Shown in pieces: positions 1 through 8,547 of a stretch of 64,000 nt of DNA; position 1 is the stretch's first letter; every line of letters begins with the position of its first letter. The position numbers were made by a program, and so were the translations under genes. The notes under the pieces are model-generated. The model was not told the origin of the DNA. It searched no databases and saw nothing but the letters and a program-made list of their open reading frames with translations. The DNA is from G965216255 sp965216255 (GTDB lineage: Bacteria; Bacteroidota; Rhodothermia; Rhodothermales; Bin80), in the NCBI GenBank assembly GCA_965216255.1, contig OZ244148.1, forward strand, positions 4,898,001 to 4,962,000. Direction: 5' to 3'.

Positions 1-78
1 GAATTTCTCCATCTGGGTAGCGCGCAGGGCTTCCAGCAGCGCAACCGTTTGGCCAAAAAATTGCGCACCGGCTCCCAT
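1..78 (-). CDS. Partial gene, 5' end only; possible SIS-type protein
   Basis: The reverse strand opens with ATG at 78 and stays open to the window edge, giving 26 residues (MGAGAQFF, then ALLEALRATQMEKF). A GGAG ribosome-binding site lies about 7 nt upstream, and the gene follows the HU/SPOR gene by 41 nt on the same strand, so it is probably the next cistron of that operon. The amphipathic start ending in a TQ motif resembles the N-terminal helix of some SIS-domain sugar-phosphate proteins. Twenty-six residues cannot settle this, so the function is open. Confidence 0.4.
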   Translation of the reverse strand, partial: MGAGAQFFGQTVALLEALRATQMEKF

Positions 79-119
79 ACCTGGCTCCGTCAATCAATCG
101 TGATATCTGCCGACGATAA

Positions 120-953
120 CTAGCCCTCTTGCGCAATACGGATAACCCATGCGCTTTCCGGAAGGCCCGGCAGGCGCTGCTTCAAGGCCAGCGCTTCGTC
201 CACGGTGGGTACTTGACCGATGGAGACACGGAACCATTCTGTTTCTGCTTGCAGGGCCCGCAAAATGTCTACGGGCACGGCGTCATCCCCAACAATTTCA
301 CGGTAGCGCCGCGCTTCCGATTCTGCTACCGCGCGGTCTTTGAAGGAAGCAATAACCACGGTGTAGCCACCGCGCAGGCGATCAATGAGCCCGGATCCGG
401 CTGCGCCGCTCAGATCAGGTTCGAGCACCGCGGGCTGAAGGGCTGCGCTCGGCGGTGGTTGCGGTTCCTCCTGTGGGAGTGTCTGTTCCATCACGCTCGA
501 CTGGGGCCATAGAGCGGAAAGGGGGGAATCGTCGCGGGAATAGAGATACACGATCGTGGCCGCCGCCACGGCAATGAACGTCACAAACGCCCCAATGGCC
601 CTTCGCAGCCTCCGGCGCGCTGCAGCCCTTTGCCTGGGTGCCAGCCTTGCGATGGGGCTCGACACCTTGACCGTGACGGGGTCCAGGTCTTCATATTCGC
701 CGTTTGCGACAGCGACCAGGTCCCCTAGCGGCTCAAAATTCAGGATGTCATCCTCAAACGTAAACGTACCCAGACCCTCCACATACACGCGTTGATGGCG
801 CCGCGTCTGGCTTACCAAGTGATCGGTAAGCTGGCGCAGCGCACGCTCAGCATGCTCCGGCCGGATCGCCAGTTGCCGGGCAACGTAATCCACGATGGAA
901 TTGGACGTTATGCCGCTTGCCTGTGGGTCGCTATTGCGGTCGCTCGTCGTCAA
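120..953 (-). CDS. HU-like domain / transmembrane / SPOR-domain protein
   Basis: 277 aa. Residues about 18-70 look like an HU/IHF-type fold of the variant fused to envelope proteins in Bacteroidota (VYVEGLGTFTF matches the HU 'GxGTF' strand). An Arg-rich stretch (about 105-118) leads into one transmembrane helix (about 119-138), then a Pro/Glu-rich linker, then a C-terminal SPOR domain (about 195-275; GGYTVVIASF at its start, FRVSIGQ later). SPOR domains bind denuded peptidoglycan at division sites, so the expected layout is a cytoplasmic HU-like domain and a periplasmic SPOR domain. It overlaps the upstream small HU gene by 23 nt, indicating co-transcription and probably translational coupling. 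The family assignment is good; the role in division or cell-wall organisation is inferred. Confidence 0.8.
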   Translation of the reverse strand: MTTSDRNSDPQASGITSNSIVDYVARQLAIRPEHAERALRQLTDHLVSQTRRHQRVYVEGLGTFTFEDDILNFEPLGDLVAVANGEYEDLDPVTVKVSSPIARLAPRQRAAARRRLRRAIGAFVTFIAVAAATIVYLYSRDDSPLSALWPQSSVMEQTLPQEEPQPPPSAALQPAVLEPDLSGAAGSGLIDRLRGGYTVVIASFKDRAVAESEARRYREIVGDDAVPVDILRALQAETEWFRVSIGQVPTVDEALALKQRLPGLPESAWVIRIAQEG

Positions 954-1149
954 GTTGGCGAAAGGCTACTAGGTTCCTGGGCGGCGTAATGACCACATCT
1001 CCGTTTGCCAGCACACGCTGCGCGCTCGCTCTTGAATCTATGGTAAAAGTGCCAAAATTCGGGATATGAGCAGGCTCGCCCCGCTTGATGGACGCATAAA
1101 TGGCCTCCACCATGGCCTCCAGGAGCGCTGCCGCAGCGAATTTCGCCAT
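931..1149 (-). CDS. Short HU/IHF-like DNA-binding protein
   Basis: 72 aa, shorter than the usual 90-100 aa of HU. The core is present: an amphipathic helix, then a GEPAHIPNFGTFTI segment matching the HU 'G..v.i.gFGtF' turn, then a basic arm and a C-terminal helix. The first helix of HU is missing: an in-frame TAA lies three codons before the ATG, so no longer N-terminus exists in this frame. Either this is a genuinely short variant or the 5' end has decayed. It overlaps the HU/SPOR gene by 23 nt. A divergent promoter region of about 235 nt separates it from the plus-strand gene at 1387. Confidence 0.6.
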   Translation of the reverse strand: MAKFAAAALLEAMVEAIYASIKRGEPAHIPNFGTFTIDSRASAQRVLANGDVVITPPRNLVAFRQLDDERPQ

Positions 1150-1386
1150 GCTCTTTGCTTATGTGGTAGCGAACGAAGGCTCAACCAAAAGAATAATAAG
1201 GAATTGGAGAGGACCATGCCATGACAGGTCCGCAAGTTGTGGCCCAGGGCCCGGCTCGGTGAGCTTCGAGTGGTCAGACGGTGCCCCAGGGCGACATCTG
1301 CCGCTTTGCCCTGTCCCGTTCCTGTAAGTATATTGTGGTGGAGTAGGGCCTTTAAAAAAAATTCAGACGCGAAATACGGTAATCCC

Positions 1387-1584
1387 ATGAATACGGAAGC
1401 AGCCCCGGATAGAACATCCGAATCTGGCAGGGAAGAACAGCCATCGGCATCGGAAGAAACGCGGCGAACGCAGCCGGACTATGGGCTAAAGGCGGCATTT
1501 GGCTGGATTGAGAAGAATCCCTCACTTGCCCTCGTCGGCGCCTTTGCCGTGGGCGTATTCATTGGTGTGCTCATGCGGGACTAG
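1387..1584 (+). CDS. Small membrane-anchored protein, DUF883/ElaB-like C-terminus
   Basis: 65 aa starting at ATG 1387. The first 40 residues are polar and rich in Glu, Ser and Arg. The C-terminus is one hydrophobic segment (NPSLALVGAFAVGVFIGVLM) ending in Arg-Asp. The 'NP..a.ga...G...G.L' pattern resembles the C-terminal anchor of ElaB/YqjD-type (DUF883) proteins, which tether to the inner membrane. The resemblance covers only the anchor, so the function is unknown. No strong Shine-Dalgarno is visible. The 139 nt to the next gene hold nothing recognisable. Confidence 0.5.
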   Translation: MNTEAAPDRTSESGREEQPSASEETRRTQPDYGLKAAFGWIEKNPSLALVGAFAVGVFIGVLMRD

Positions 1585-1723
1585 TTGAATGGCGGCACAT
1601 GCTGGCCACTGTACGGTTTGCCCACGCTTCTTTGGCCATTGGAAGTGGAGGCCAAACGCTCCGCGAAGCCTCCAGCCCGGCAGCATTGAATATTGCCGCC
1701 GGTCTATGTAATCCCTGAGTCTC

Positions 1724-2635
1724 GTGAGTCTTCTTGCCGTTGGGACCGTTGCATTCGATGCGATAGAAACGCCTGCCCGGTCCGTCACCGGCGTGCTGGG
1801 AGGCAGCGCGACCTATATAACACTGGCTGCCCGCTATTTTAGCGAACCCGTGGCGCTCGTGGCAGTGGTAGGGCATGATTTTCCGCAGGCTTATGTAACG
1901 CTGCTCAGGGAGCGAAGCATTGACCTCCAGGGGCTCGCGATAGATCCGCTAGGCAAAACCTTTGCCTGGGGAGGACGCTATGGGTGCGACCCAAACCAGC
2001 GCGAGACTCTTTTTACGCATCTCAATGTACTGGAGGGTTTTCAGCCTGAAGTTCCCCGGGTGCACCGCACGTGTCGAATACTCTGCTTGGGAAATTTGGA
2101 CCCTGACATCCAGCACGCGGTGCTCGATCAGATGGCAGGGCCCGAGCTGGTGGTATGCGATACCATGAATTATTGGATCGAGCACAAGGCCGAGAGCCTT
2201 GCCCGGTTGCTGCAAAGGGTGGACTGCCTGATCATTAATGATGCCGAGGCTCGCCAGCTTGCAGACGAGCCGAACCTTTTGAGCGCCGCAGAGAAGATCC
2301 GGTCCATGGGCCCCCCCATACTGGTGCTCAAGAAGGGCGAGCATGGCGCGATGCTCTTCGCCGACGAAATGCTGTTTGTAGCTCCGGCCTATCCGGTGGA
2401 GGAGATTCAGGATCCAACCGGCGCCGGCGACATATTTATGGGGGGCTTTGGCGGGTGCCTTGCACGGCCGGAGCGTATGGATAGCGACGCGTTGAAGCGG
2501 GCCGTACTCTACGGTTCTGTTCTTGCCTCGTTCGGCGTCGAGCGCTTTGGCCCTGAACGGCTTCTGGATCTGACGAATGATGCCATCTCCAAGCGGCTTC
2601 GCACGCTTCGGGCCATTGCGGCCTTTCCTCCCTAG
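1724..2635 (+). CDS. PfkB-family carbohydrate/nucleoside kinase
   Basis: 303 aa from a GTG start whose N-terminal beta-strand (LLAVGTVAFDAI) fits the family's usual beginning. The N-terminal glycine-rich motif is visible as VLGGSATYITLAA. PfkB signature 2 is DPTGAGD at residues 230-236, whose last Asp is the catalytic base, followed by the usual F..GF segment. Members phosphorylate sugars, nucleosides or related hydroxyl compounds with ATP in the cytoplasm; substrate cannot be read from sequence here. The following lipoprotein gene starts inside its 3' end (59-nt overlap), so the two are probably co-transcribed. Confidence 0.85.
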   Translation: MSLLAVGTVAFDAIETPARSVTGVLGGSATYITLAARYFSEPVALVAVVGHDFPQAYVTLLRERSIDLQGLAIDPLGKTFAWGGRYGCDPNQRETLFTHLNVLEGFQPEVPRVHRTCRILCLGNLDPDIQHAVLDQMAGPELVVCDTMNYWIEHKAESLARLLQRVDCLIINDAEARQLADEPNLLSAAEKIRSMGPPILVLKKGEHGAMLFADEMLFVAPAYPVEEIQDPTGAGDIFMGGFGGCLARPERMDSDALKRAVLYGSVLASFGVERFGPERLLDLTNDAISKRLRTLRAIAAFPP

Positions 2636-3581
2636 CGGGAGCGTCGCACGTACGTGCGCGCTCTTGCTTGCCGTGCTGGGTTGCGCCTGTGGTTCGGGCG
2701 GTTCAAGCGTGGAGGTCCTGGTGGAAAAGGCGGATTCGGAGCGCCTTATGCGCTATTATTTTGGCGGCCTAGCTTCGGACACGGCAGCAGATCCTGTCGC
2801 GGCCGGTCTTCTAGCGCAGCAAGGCAACCGGATCTTTATCTATCCGGCACGCCTGGACGATCGGCATCCCGGCCTGCGAGAGCAGATCCGCCGCCATGTG
2901 CAGGGAGGCACGATTACGTGGGATGCCCTTGCGGCGGTGCTCGACGAGAGCTACTACCGGGCGCGCAACATTCCGTCTTCGCTCGCTGCGCTTCAGGCCC
3001 GGTGGCCGTACCGAACATGGCTGCGCTTCGACGTGGATGGCCCGATGACGCGTGCACGCAGGCGGGTGTATGTGGCCGAAGACGCGATGCGGAGCGCATT
3101 GGCCGGATATCTCCGGCGGGGTCGGCACCTTCTCTATCCGGTTGGTACAGCCATTGTGGCGGAACACTACCACGATGGAGACCACGTGGAATCTACGGCC
3201 ATGATTCGGCGCGGCGACGGATTCTGGGACTTTGTTACCTATCGCGCGGACGGTCAGCTCGCGGAGCAGACACAGGCCTTGCCCAAGGCTCTGGCTACAC
3301 CAAGGCAGTGTTTGGGGTGCCATCTTGGCCGGAAGGCCTTCGAACCCGAGCGTAGCTTTCCTCTCCATGCCAGCCCAGGGCCCGATGGCCCTCGGGCCTA
3401 TTACGTGGACGATGCGCTTCGCGACGGCGACGTGACACAGTACTTTAGTGAACACCGTAAGCGCAGCGACACGGTCCTGGGCATATATGGCACGCTCTAT
3501 GCGGCGCAGCTGCGCGCTAGCCGCCGTCGCGGCGGTTTGACTGAAGCAGATCGTTCGCTGCTTCGCGATCTTGGACTGTAG
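2577..3581 (+). CDS. Lipoprotein with a c-type heme motif (CLGCH)
   Basis: 334 aa. The N-terminus carries a lipoprotein-like signal (hydrophobic ALLLAVLGC, Cys as +1) followed by Gly/Ser. One heme c attachment motif, CLGCH, lies near residues 243-247, after a segment of mixed strands (HYHDGDHVESTAMIRR, then WDFVTYRADGQ). A single CxxCH in an exported lipoprotein suggests a monoheme cytochrome-like protein or sensor anchored at the outer or inner membrane. The surrounding domain was not recognised. ATG ATG at 2577 is the first start and overlaps the end of the PfkB gene; a slightly later start is possible. Confidence 0.65.
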   Translation: MMPSPSGFARFGPLRPFLPSGSVARTCALLLAVLGCACGSGGSSVEVLVEKADSERLMRYYFGGLASDTAADPVAAGLLAQQGNRIFIYPARLDDRHPGLREQIRRHVQGGTITWDALAAVLDESYYRARNIPSSLAALQARWPYRTWLRFDVDGPMTRARRRVYVAEDAMRSALAGYLRRGRHLLYPVGTAIVAEHYHDGDHVESTAMIRRGDGFWDFVTYRADGQLAEQTQALPKALATPRQCLGCHLGRKAFEPERSFPLHASPGPDGPRAYYVDDALRDGDVTQYFSEHRKRSDTVLGIYGTLYAAQLRASRRRGGLTEADRSLLRDLGL

Positions 3582-3623
3582 TCCGGTGGCCGCCCCCGTT
3601 ATTCCCTAGGCCTGCACAGAACT

Positions 3624-3989
3624 ATGGGTCTAAGCACGATCAGGCTGTGTAACGCGGTCTTCTACGCCAACCATGGCGTATCCAGGGAGGAGCAACGCAT
3701 AGGCGGACGCTATGAGGTTGACGTGGCCATGGACTTGGATTTTGAAGACGCTGCCCAGGGCGACGATCTGTCCCGGACCGTGGACTATGCAAGGGTCTAT
3801 CGCCTGGTTCACGATATCGTGACCTCCAATCGGTATTTCCTGATCGAACGCCTGGCCTACCTCATCGCCCACAGGATCTTGGATGCCTATGCATATATCG
3901 AAAGCATAGAGGTTACCGTCCGCAAGCCGAATCCTCCCATAGGAGGCCCGAGTGACTACGCCGAAGCCGTGTTCCGGACCGGCCGCTAG
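3624..3989 (+). CDS. folB: Dihydroneopterin aldolase
   Basis: 121 aa, the normal length. FolB cleaves 7,8-dihydroneopterin to 6-hydroxymethyl-dihydropterin and glycolaldehyde in folate synthesis. Family landmarks are in order: YANHGVSREEQ near the N-terminus (active-site Glu region), DLSRTVDYA, LIERLAYLIA in the middle helix, and the C-terminal VRKPNPPI strand with the conserved Lys-Pro. ATG 3624 follows the lipoprotein stop by 42 nt. The gene is intact and ends in TAG, so TAG is a normal stop in this genome. An accessory insertion begins just downstream. Confidence 0.93.
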   Translation: MGLSTIRLCNAVFYANHGVSREEQRIGGRYEVDVAMDLDFEDAAQGDDLSRTVDYARVYRLVHDIVTSNRYFLIERLAYLIAHRILDAYAYIESIEVTVRKPNPPIGGPSDYAEAVFRTGR

Positions 3990-4078
3990 GGCCTGCTTTA
4001 GGATAGAAGTGCATTCCCGGTTGAGGCGTTGCGCCAAAATTAGTTGGTGGGCGGTGGGCGCAGTGGTTGGATGATGTG

Positions 4079-4409
4079 TTATTCGAGGGTTTGTACATAC
4101 TTTTCTGCAGGGCTGCCCGAAAAGCCCTTGCCCTTGAGCTCTTCGTGGATCTTGGCCCATTCAGGCCAAGGGCGCTGATTCGAGGGCACCGTCACTTGAA
4201 CAAATAGCGTCTTCTCCAGCACCGCATCCGTCACGTCTTCAGGCAGCGGCCCGGCAAGTCCCGCCTGCGCTGCACGACGCAGGTAATGGCAGATCGTGGT
4301 GTGAGACGGCCCCAGACAGCGTCCCTACCACACGATTACTGAGTTTGGCCTGAAACGAAAGCCGAAGAACAGCGTGGAGTTTGCGCACGGAGATCCGGTT
4401 TGCAGGCAT
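4079..4409 (-). pseudogene. istA: IS21-type istA transposase, 5' remnant
   Basis: Reading leftwards from ATG 4409, the peptide MPANRISVRKLHAVLR..F.AKLSNRVVG matches the N-terminal helix-turn-helix of IS21-family IstA. After a frameshift near 4310-4330 the frame resumes with ICHYLRRAAQAGLAGPLPED, then NQRPWPEWAKIHEELKGKG, the next conserved IstA block. It stops at TAA 4079-4081. The DDE catalytic domain and istB are absent, so this is a dead 330-nt fragment of a gene normally near 1.5 kb. It marks the left edge of the accessory insertion between folB and maf. Confidence 0.75.
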
Positions 4410-4529
4410 CGAAATCCTCTGTGATGATGAACGAGGATGCCGATACCCTTGGGGTACAGGAAATCTCCAGCGTTGCCCAGACAGAACAATCGAGCATTCC
4501 GATCACGCGTGGCCTGCCATTCCGGCTGA

Positions 4530-4642
4530 CCCGCAATAAGTGGACACCTTGTGCTGGAATGCGTGGAAAGAATGGACCGGAATAGGTGGAAACCTTCAAA
4601 CGGAATAGATGCAAATTTTGTCGTGGAATACGCAATAAGAAT
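4530..4642. repeat. Degenerate short repeats resembling an IS21-type terminus
   Basis: Upstream of the istA remnant lie four imperfect copies of a C-G-(C/G)-AATA-(A/G) word with similar 3' flanks, at about 4532 (CGCAATAAGTGGA), 4578 (CGGAATAGGTGGA), 4600 (CGGAATAGATGCA) and 4630 (CGCAATAAGA). Multiple short repeats between the element end and istA are typical of IS21-family elements, where they bind the transposase. The position and remnant gene support this reading; the exact element end was not located. Confidence 0.5.
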
Positions 4643-4763
4643 AAGGATCCAGTGTACGTCTAGAAACTAGAGCTGCCTATGACTCCAATAGCCGTGCCAC
4701 GGCCCTGCGTCCGGTCTCTTGGCATTACGTAAGGCCGATTGGGGATAGAGGGTAGGACAAGAA

Positions 4764-5762
4764 TCATGCGGCGAGTTCAGTTCTGCCACGGATCAACTCA
4801 GCCAATATTCTAAAGTCTTCATGCGCGGCCGAGACGGCCTGGGCGTGGCTACCAATAGCTCCATCCGCGCTTGTCAAACGGAAGATGGGTTTACGAACCT
4901 CCTGTGCCATTGCAACTAAGCTTCGGTAGTGCTTGACGGTGGCAAGGCAATGCTCATCATTTTCCGGTTTCTTCACATAAGGGCCTTCGTTTTGCTCCAG
5001 CAAGTACCGGGCATATGCCTCTGGCATTCGGTTGACCCACTTATCGTAGGCATGGACCGGAGGGCCAAGACGCACGCTGTGCTGTTGGACGACATAATCG
5101 ATTGGCGTCATGTTCCCCTTCGGTATTGGGAAATCCGACGAATCCCAGCTTTCACGACGTACCGACCATTCCCTTTTCCATCGTGAAAGAGTAGGTCCCA
5201 GGTTACGTAACCCTTGGAGGGAAAATAAATCGGCGGCCAAGGGGGCTATCACATAGTCGGTCGCGATTAAGGCCGAACGATTCAGGGCGCCCAGATTGGG
5301 GCCAACATCTACGAGAATGATGGATGCTTTAGTCTCTTCAGCGCCCTTCTGCATGATTTGCCAGAACGCAGAGAGAATGCGAAACGGTCGGTAAGGGTTA
5401 GTTCCACCAACAGCAGTCGGCCATTCGCTGGCCAGATTGTCCTCAAAACTTGACAACGCTAAGTCCCCGGGAATGAGGCTAATGCCTTCGGAGACAGAAT
5501 GGACTGAGGGCTCTTTAAGGTCCCCAACTTGGGTCTATGGTTTAAGGCATTGATAGATAGTCCGGTTTTTATGCGGGTCACTCCACACTGACTCCAGTTC
5601 GTCTTCGCCCAGAAACGACGATATCAAATTGGCTTGAGGATCCAGATCGCAGGCCAATACGCGCTCGCCAATTATTGACAGCATCCAAGCCAGGCGGTAG
5701 ACCAGCGAAGTTTTACCGACGCCGCCCTTGTTATTAAAGAAGGTAAGTATGGGAACGCTCAT
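4764..5762 (-). pseudogene. ParA-like ATPase interrupted by one in-frame TAG
   Basis: Reading from ATG 5762, the Walker A sequence is FFNNKGGVGKTS and the switch region is CDLDPQANL. After 75 codons the frame meets TAG (5537-5535), then continues without a shift (TQVGDLKEPS, then LIPGDLALSSFEDNLA) through VDVGPNLGALNRSAL, DYVIAPLAADLFSLQGLRN and a C-terminal helical region to TGA 4764. The family reads straight across the stop, so a single nonsense change is the simplest account. Repaired length is 332 aa. The gene overlaps the end of the AlbA_2 gene by 4 nt (ATGA type), forming a two-gene module. Whether it ever partitioned DNA or served a defence-like role is unknown; no ParB is present. 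Confidence 0.8.
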
Positions 5763-7000
5763 TCCAAATTCCTTCTTGGTCTTGATACGGCATTGACCGT
5801 GGCGAGTATGTGTGTCGGCTCTATTGTGAAATCAATCTCCCTATGGCTGGCATCGCGTAGTTGCTTTTGGGCGATCTGGATTCCGAGGCCGAATTTCTGA
5901 ACATACCCCAACACCTTCATCGCTTCTGCCAGATTCGGGTTGCGATAGTCCGTTGCACCGGGCTTTCCGAAATTCTCTTTTGTAACGGAGCCGAACGGTC
6001 CTCCAGGATTTAGGATTTCGATTCTGTTATCAAACCAGTAGACACGAACCGGAGCGTGTGTATTCTGGTAATGCACGATGCATGACTGCGTTGCGCACAA
6101 GCTGTTGTAGAACCAGGTGGGGATATAGTTCGGTCCGATGCTCGCGGTCCTTGTCTAGGAAGTCAATCCTGCGGAGGTTATGAGATTTCAACTTGCCCTC
6201 AAGCTGCGATAGTGTGTCTGATATCGTTCCATCGATCTCGATCTCGTCGATGATTGGGGCGTCCAATTTATCTGCGGCGATGCGTAGAAACTGAACATAG
6301 GCTCCGGGAATGAAATCGCGTGGACGCACTCCAACCACTAGTAGGCCGAGAACAGTCGCGCGCTCGTCATCGGCCGTGGCGACCATCTTGGTGGCGGCCA
6401 GACGTTGGCTGAAACTTCTTTCATTTGCTTCCAAGAGCTTACGATTTACTGCGCCAGGCAAATACTCGTCCTCGAACTGTCGCCTGCTGAGGTCAGCTGT
6501 TCCGGTGCCCGTTACTGGATGAATATCGAATGGACGGTTGCCGTAGCGTCTCCGCTCGATCAAAATGTGCTCATCTTGAGCAGAGGCTATGTTACGTTGT
6601 GGACCGGAGCGAACTTGGATCTTTCCTTCGCATCTCACTGGGGGGAGTTGGACGGCAGGACCGTTACAACTGCAAGCTCTTCACCGTTGTACAAACGTTT
6701 CTCAACTAGGAGAGTAGGCACAGGCAATATGTGCCCATCACCTCGAATGTCAGTTAATGAGCGAAGCATTTCATCGGTAACTTCAATACCACTAAGCGTG
6801 CCATCATCTCTCAGACCTACAACAACGATTCCCACTTGTCCTGAACCAGAGAGACCGTTCGAAAATGCACAAACTGCCTCTCAAATTCTCTTTTTAGTCT
6901 CGGCTGAGAGTGTGCTCTTGAATTCGACTCTATGGGTCTCGCCTTCCAGGATCAGGCGGGCCAACTCTTCATCTTCCAGCCTGAGGGTGTTCTTAATCAT
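5759..7000 (-). pseudogene. AlbA_2/Schlafen-type ATP-binding protein, multiply broken
   Basis: The likely start is ATG 7000 (MIKNTLRLEDEELARLI). The AlbA_2 domain begins at THRVEFKSTLS, meets in-frame TGA at 6883-6881, and continues in frame with EAVCAFSNGLSGSGQVGIVV and GLRDDGTLSGI. A one-base slip in a run of six G (6640-6645, plus strand) moves the frame to PVRCEGKIQVRSGPQ and on to LQQLVRNAVMHR. A second slip at 6070-6071 leads to APVRVYWFDNRIEILNPGGP, the GHKL-like ATPase C-terminus, ending at 5759. Members of this architecture are putative nucleic-acid-linked ATP-binding regulators. Repaired length is about 413 aa. Three lesions make it a pseudogene. Confidence 0.8.
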
Positions 7001-7086
7001 GACCGTGTCTATTGTGTCTAGGTTCCGAATTTTACACAAGACCGTGCGTCCACTAATGTCGTAACCTCCGTGCAAACTGTCCATGC

Positions 7087-7290
7087 TCTTGTTCAGAGTC
7101 ACACACGATCTTTGGCGACCTTGTGCGTCACAGTGGCAAGGTGAGCATCACCAAAGACGAGATCCTGGTCAAACTGTGTGCGCGATCCAAAGCTCAATAT
7201 GTGGTCGCTGCCGGATACCCCGAGCAGCACGAGTGCATTCCTTGGCTCGGCAACAAGATGCTCTGCGTCCAGTTCTCTAGGCTGCCCTGA
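7087..7290 (+). pseudogene. Possible 3' fragment of a transposase
   Basis: One plus-strand frame between the AlbA_2 remnant and maf reads FGDLVRHSGKVSITKDEILV, then KLCARSKAQYVVAAGYPEQ, ending at TGA 7288-7290. It has the feel of a C-terminal transposase strand region ('..it.d.i.vkl..rs...') and sits at the right edge of the accessory island, opposite the istA remnant. No start codon or catalytic residues are visible. The family is not identified and the call is weak. Confidence 0.25.
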
Positions 7291-7368
7291 TTGTCACACG
7301 GCATGACGCGTACAGTAATCGGGGCTAGTGACGCGCACGGGTGCATGTCCTTGGCTGGTGCTGCGGCC

Positions 7369-7962
7369 CTAATAGGTGCAGAGGTCCGCAAAATCGTGCT
7401 TGAGCAACCTGTAAAGTCGGCTCAAGGGAAGGCCGACGACCGTAAAGTAGTCCCCGTCGATGCGCTCGACGAACACGCATCCCCAGTCGTCCTGGATGCC
7501 GTAACCTCCGGCCTTGTCCATGGGTGCACCGGTGGCCACGTAGCGGTCGATTTCCTCCCTTGACAGCGCCGCGAAGGTGACGTCTGCGGACTCGACAGCT
7601 CTTACGCGCCGGCGCGATGCCTCTTGCACCAGGGCAATGCCGGTATACACCGTGTGCGTGCGACCGCTCAGCATTTGTAACATCTTTCGTGCCGCCCGTT
7701 CATCGGAGGGCTTGCCGTATACCGTGCTGTCCAGGACTACGATCGTATCGGAGCCCAAGACCAGCGCGTGTGGCCAGCGGCGGGCAACGGACAGGGCCTT
7801 CTTCAGCGCCAGGTCCTGAACCAGATCTGCGGGGGGTACACCGGCCGGTGCGGTTTCCTGAACGGAACTGGGATCCACAAGGAAGGACAGGCCCATTTGC
7901 TCCAAGAGCATTCGCCGCCGAGGCGAACGGGAAGCAAGAATCAGGTCCGTGTTAAGTTTCAT
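7369..7962 (-). CDS. maf: Maf-family nucleotide pyrophosphatase
   Basis: 197 aa from ATG 7962, chosen because LILASRSPRRRMLLEQMGL is the standard Maf N-terminus; the longer open frame upstream to 8277 has no homologous look. Other landmarks are LALKKALSVA, VLGSDTIVVLD (catalytic Asp), YGKPSDERAARKMLQMLSGR and the C-terminal AGGYGIQDDWGCVFVERIDG with GLPLSRL. Maf proteins hydrolyse non-canonical nucleoside triphosphates (dTTP/UTP or modified nucleotides) and are linked to septum control. It is transcribed against the large plus-strand gene run that follows. Confidence 0.92.
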   Translation of the reverse strand: MKLNTDLILASRSPRRRMLLEQMGLSFLVDPSSVQETAPAGVPPADLVQDLALKKALSVARRWPHALVLGSDTIVVLDSTVYGKPSDERAARKMLQMLSGRTHTVYTGIALVQEASRRRVRAVESADVTFAALSREEIDRYVATGAPMDKAGGYGIQDDWGCVFVERIDGDYFTVVGLPLSRLYRLLKHDFADLCTY

Positions 7963-8547
7963 GCTTTGTGTTAAGGTATCTGCCGCTTGTGCCGGCTTTC
8001 CCGGGCTGGTCGCAGCGCGCCAGCATCGGTGGCCCGGAATGCGCCGGACCTTCTGCGTACCGCCTGGCCGGCGTGGCATGCGGCCACGGCCGGGAATGGA
8101 AATAGGGTGGCCTTCGCATTCGGTAGAACTCTCTGCCTGGACGTGAGGCCACGAGTCTGGCCCCGAAACAGCGGCCCACAGACAACGTTGACGCTCCAGG
8201 TCTGGAGAGGCCGGATTGGTCAGCGCGGGCGGGGCTTGCATGAGCTCGGGCAACCCCGGCGTGGCAGGGTGCTTCACGGTCGCGGCGTCGGGCAGCAGCC
8301 AGGAAACCTTGTGCTCGCCTATTGCGCATGGCTATGACTCTAGCGGCCTCTTCATGCTTTCCCGGTGCGTCCTGGCAGGCCATGTCCTGTAGCGGGAATG
8401 CCCAGGCGGGCGGTATGCCCCCGTGCGCATCAAGTCTGTACATGCTCTCCCATGCCTGGATTGCCTAAACGCGCCAGGCGGCCTGGCTGGTCCGGCCGCT
8501 CCGGACAGATTGACACCGCAGCCTACAGAGTCTAACTTTGAACGCTC
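7963..8547. other. Intergenic region between maf and parA
   Basis: About 585 nt with divergent genes on either side, so both promoters should lie here. Several open frames cross it on both strands, but their peptides are rich in Arg, Pro, Ala and Gly without recognisable motifs. They look like chance frames in GC-rich DNA. No tRNA, riboswitch or clear terminator was seen. Confidence 0.5.

Noticed and set aside
2654..3355. 233-codon plus-strand frame inside the heme-motif lipoprotein gene
   Set aside because: Overlaps in another frame, is Gly/Arg/Ser-rich, and lacks motifs; the lipoprotein frame has signal peptide and CxxCH.
5535..6883. Stop-codon reassignment (TAG or TGA) or selenocysteine/pyrrolysine use
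   Set aside because: TAG and TGA both end ordinary intact genes in the window, and the same genes carry frameshifts; simple decay fits better.
7963..8277. Longer N-terminus for Maf, or a separate gene
   Set aside because: The extra residues are Pro/Arg-rich and precede the canonical Maf start LILASRSPRR; no ortholog-like sequence is visible.
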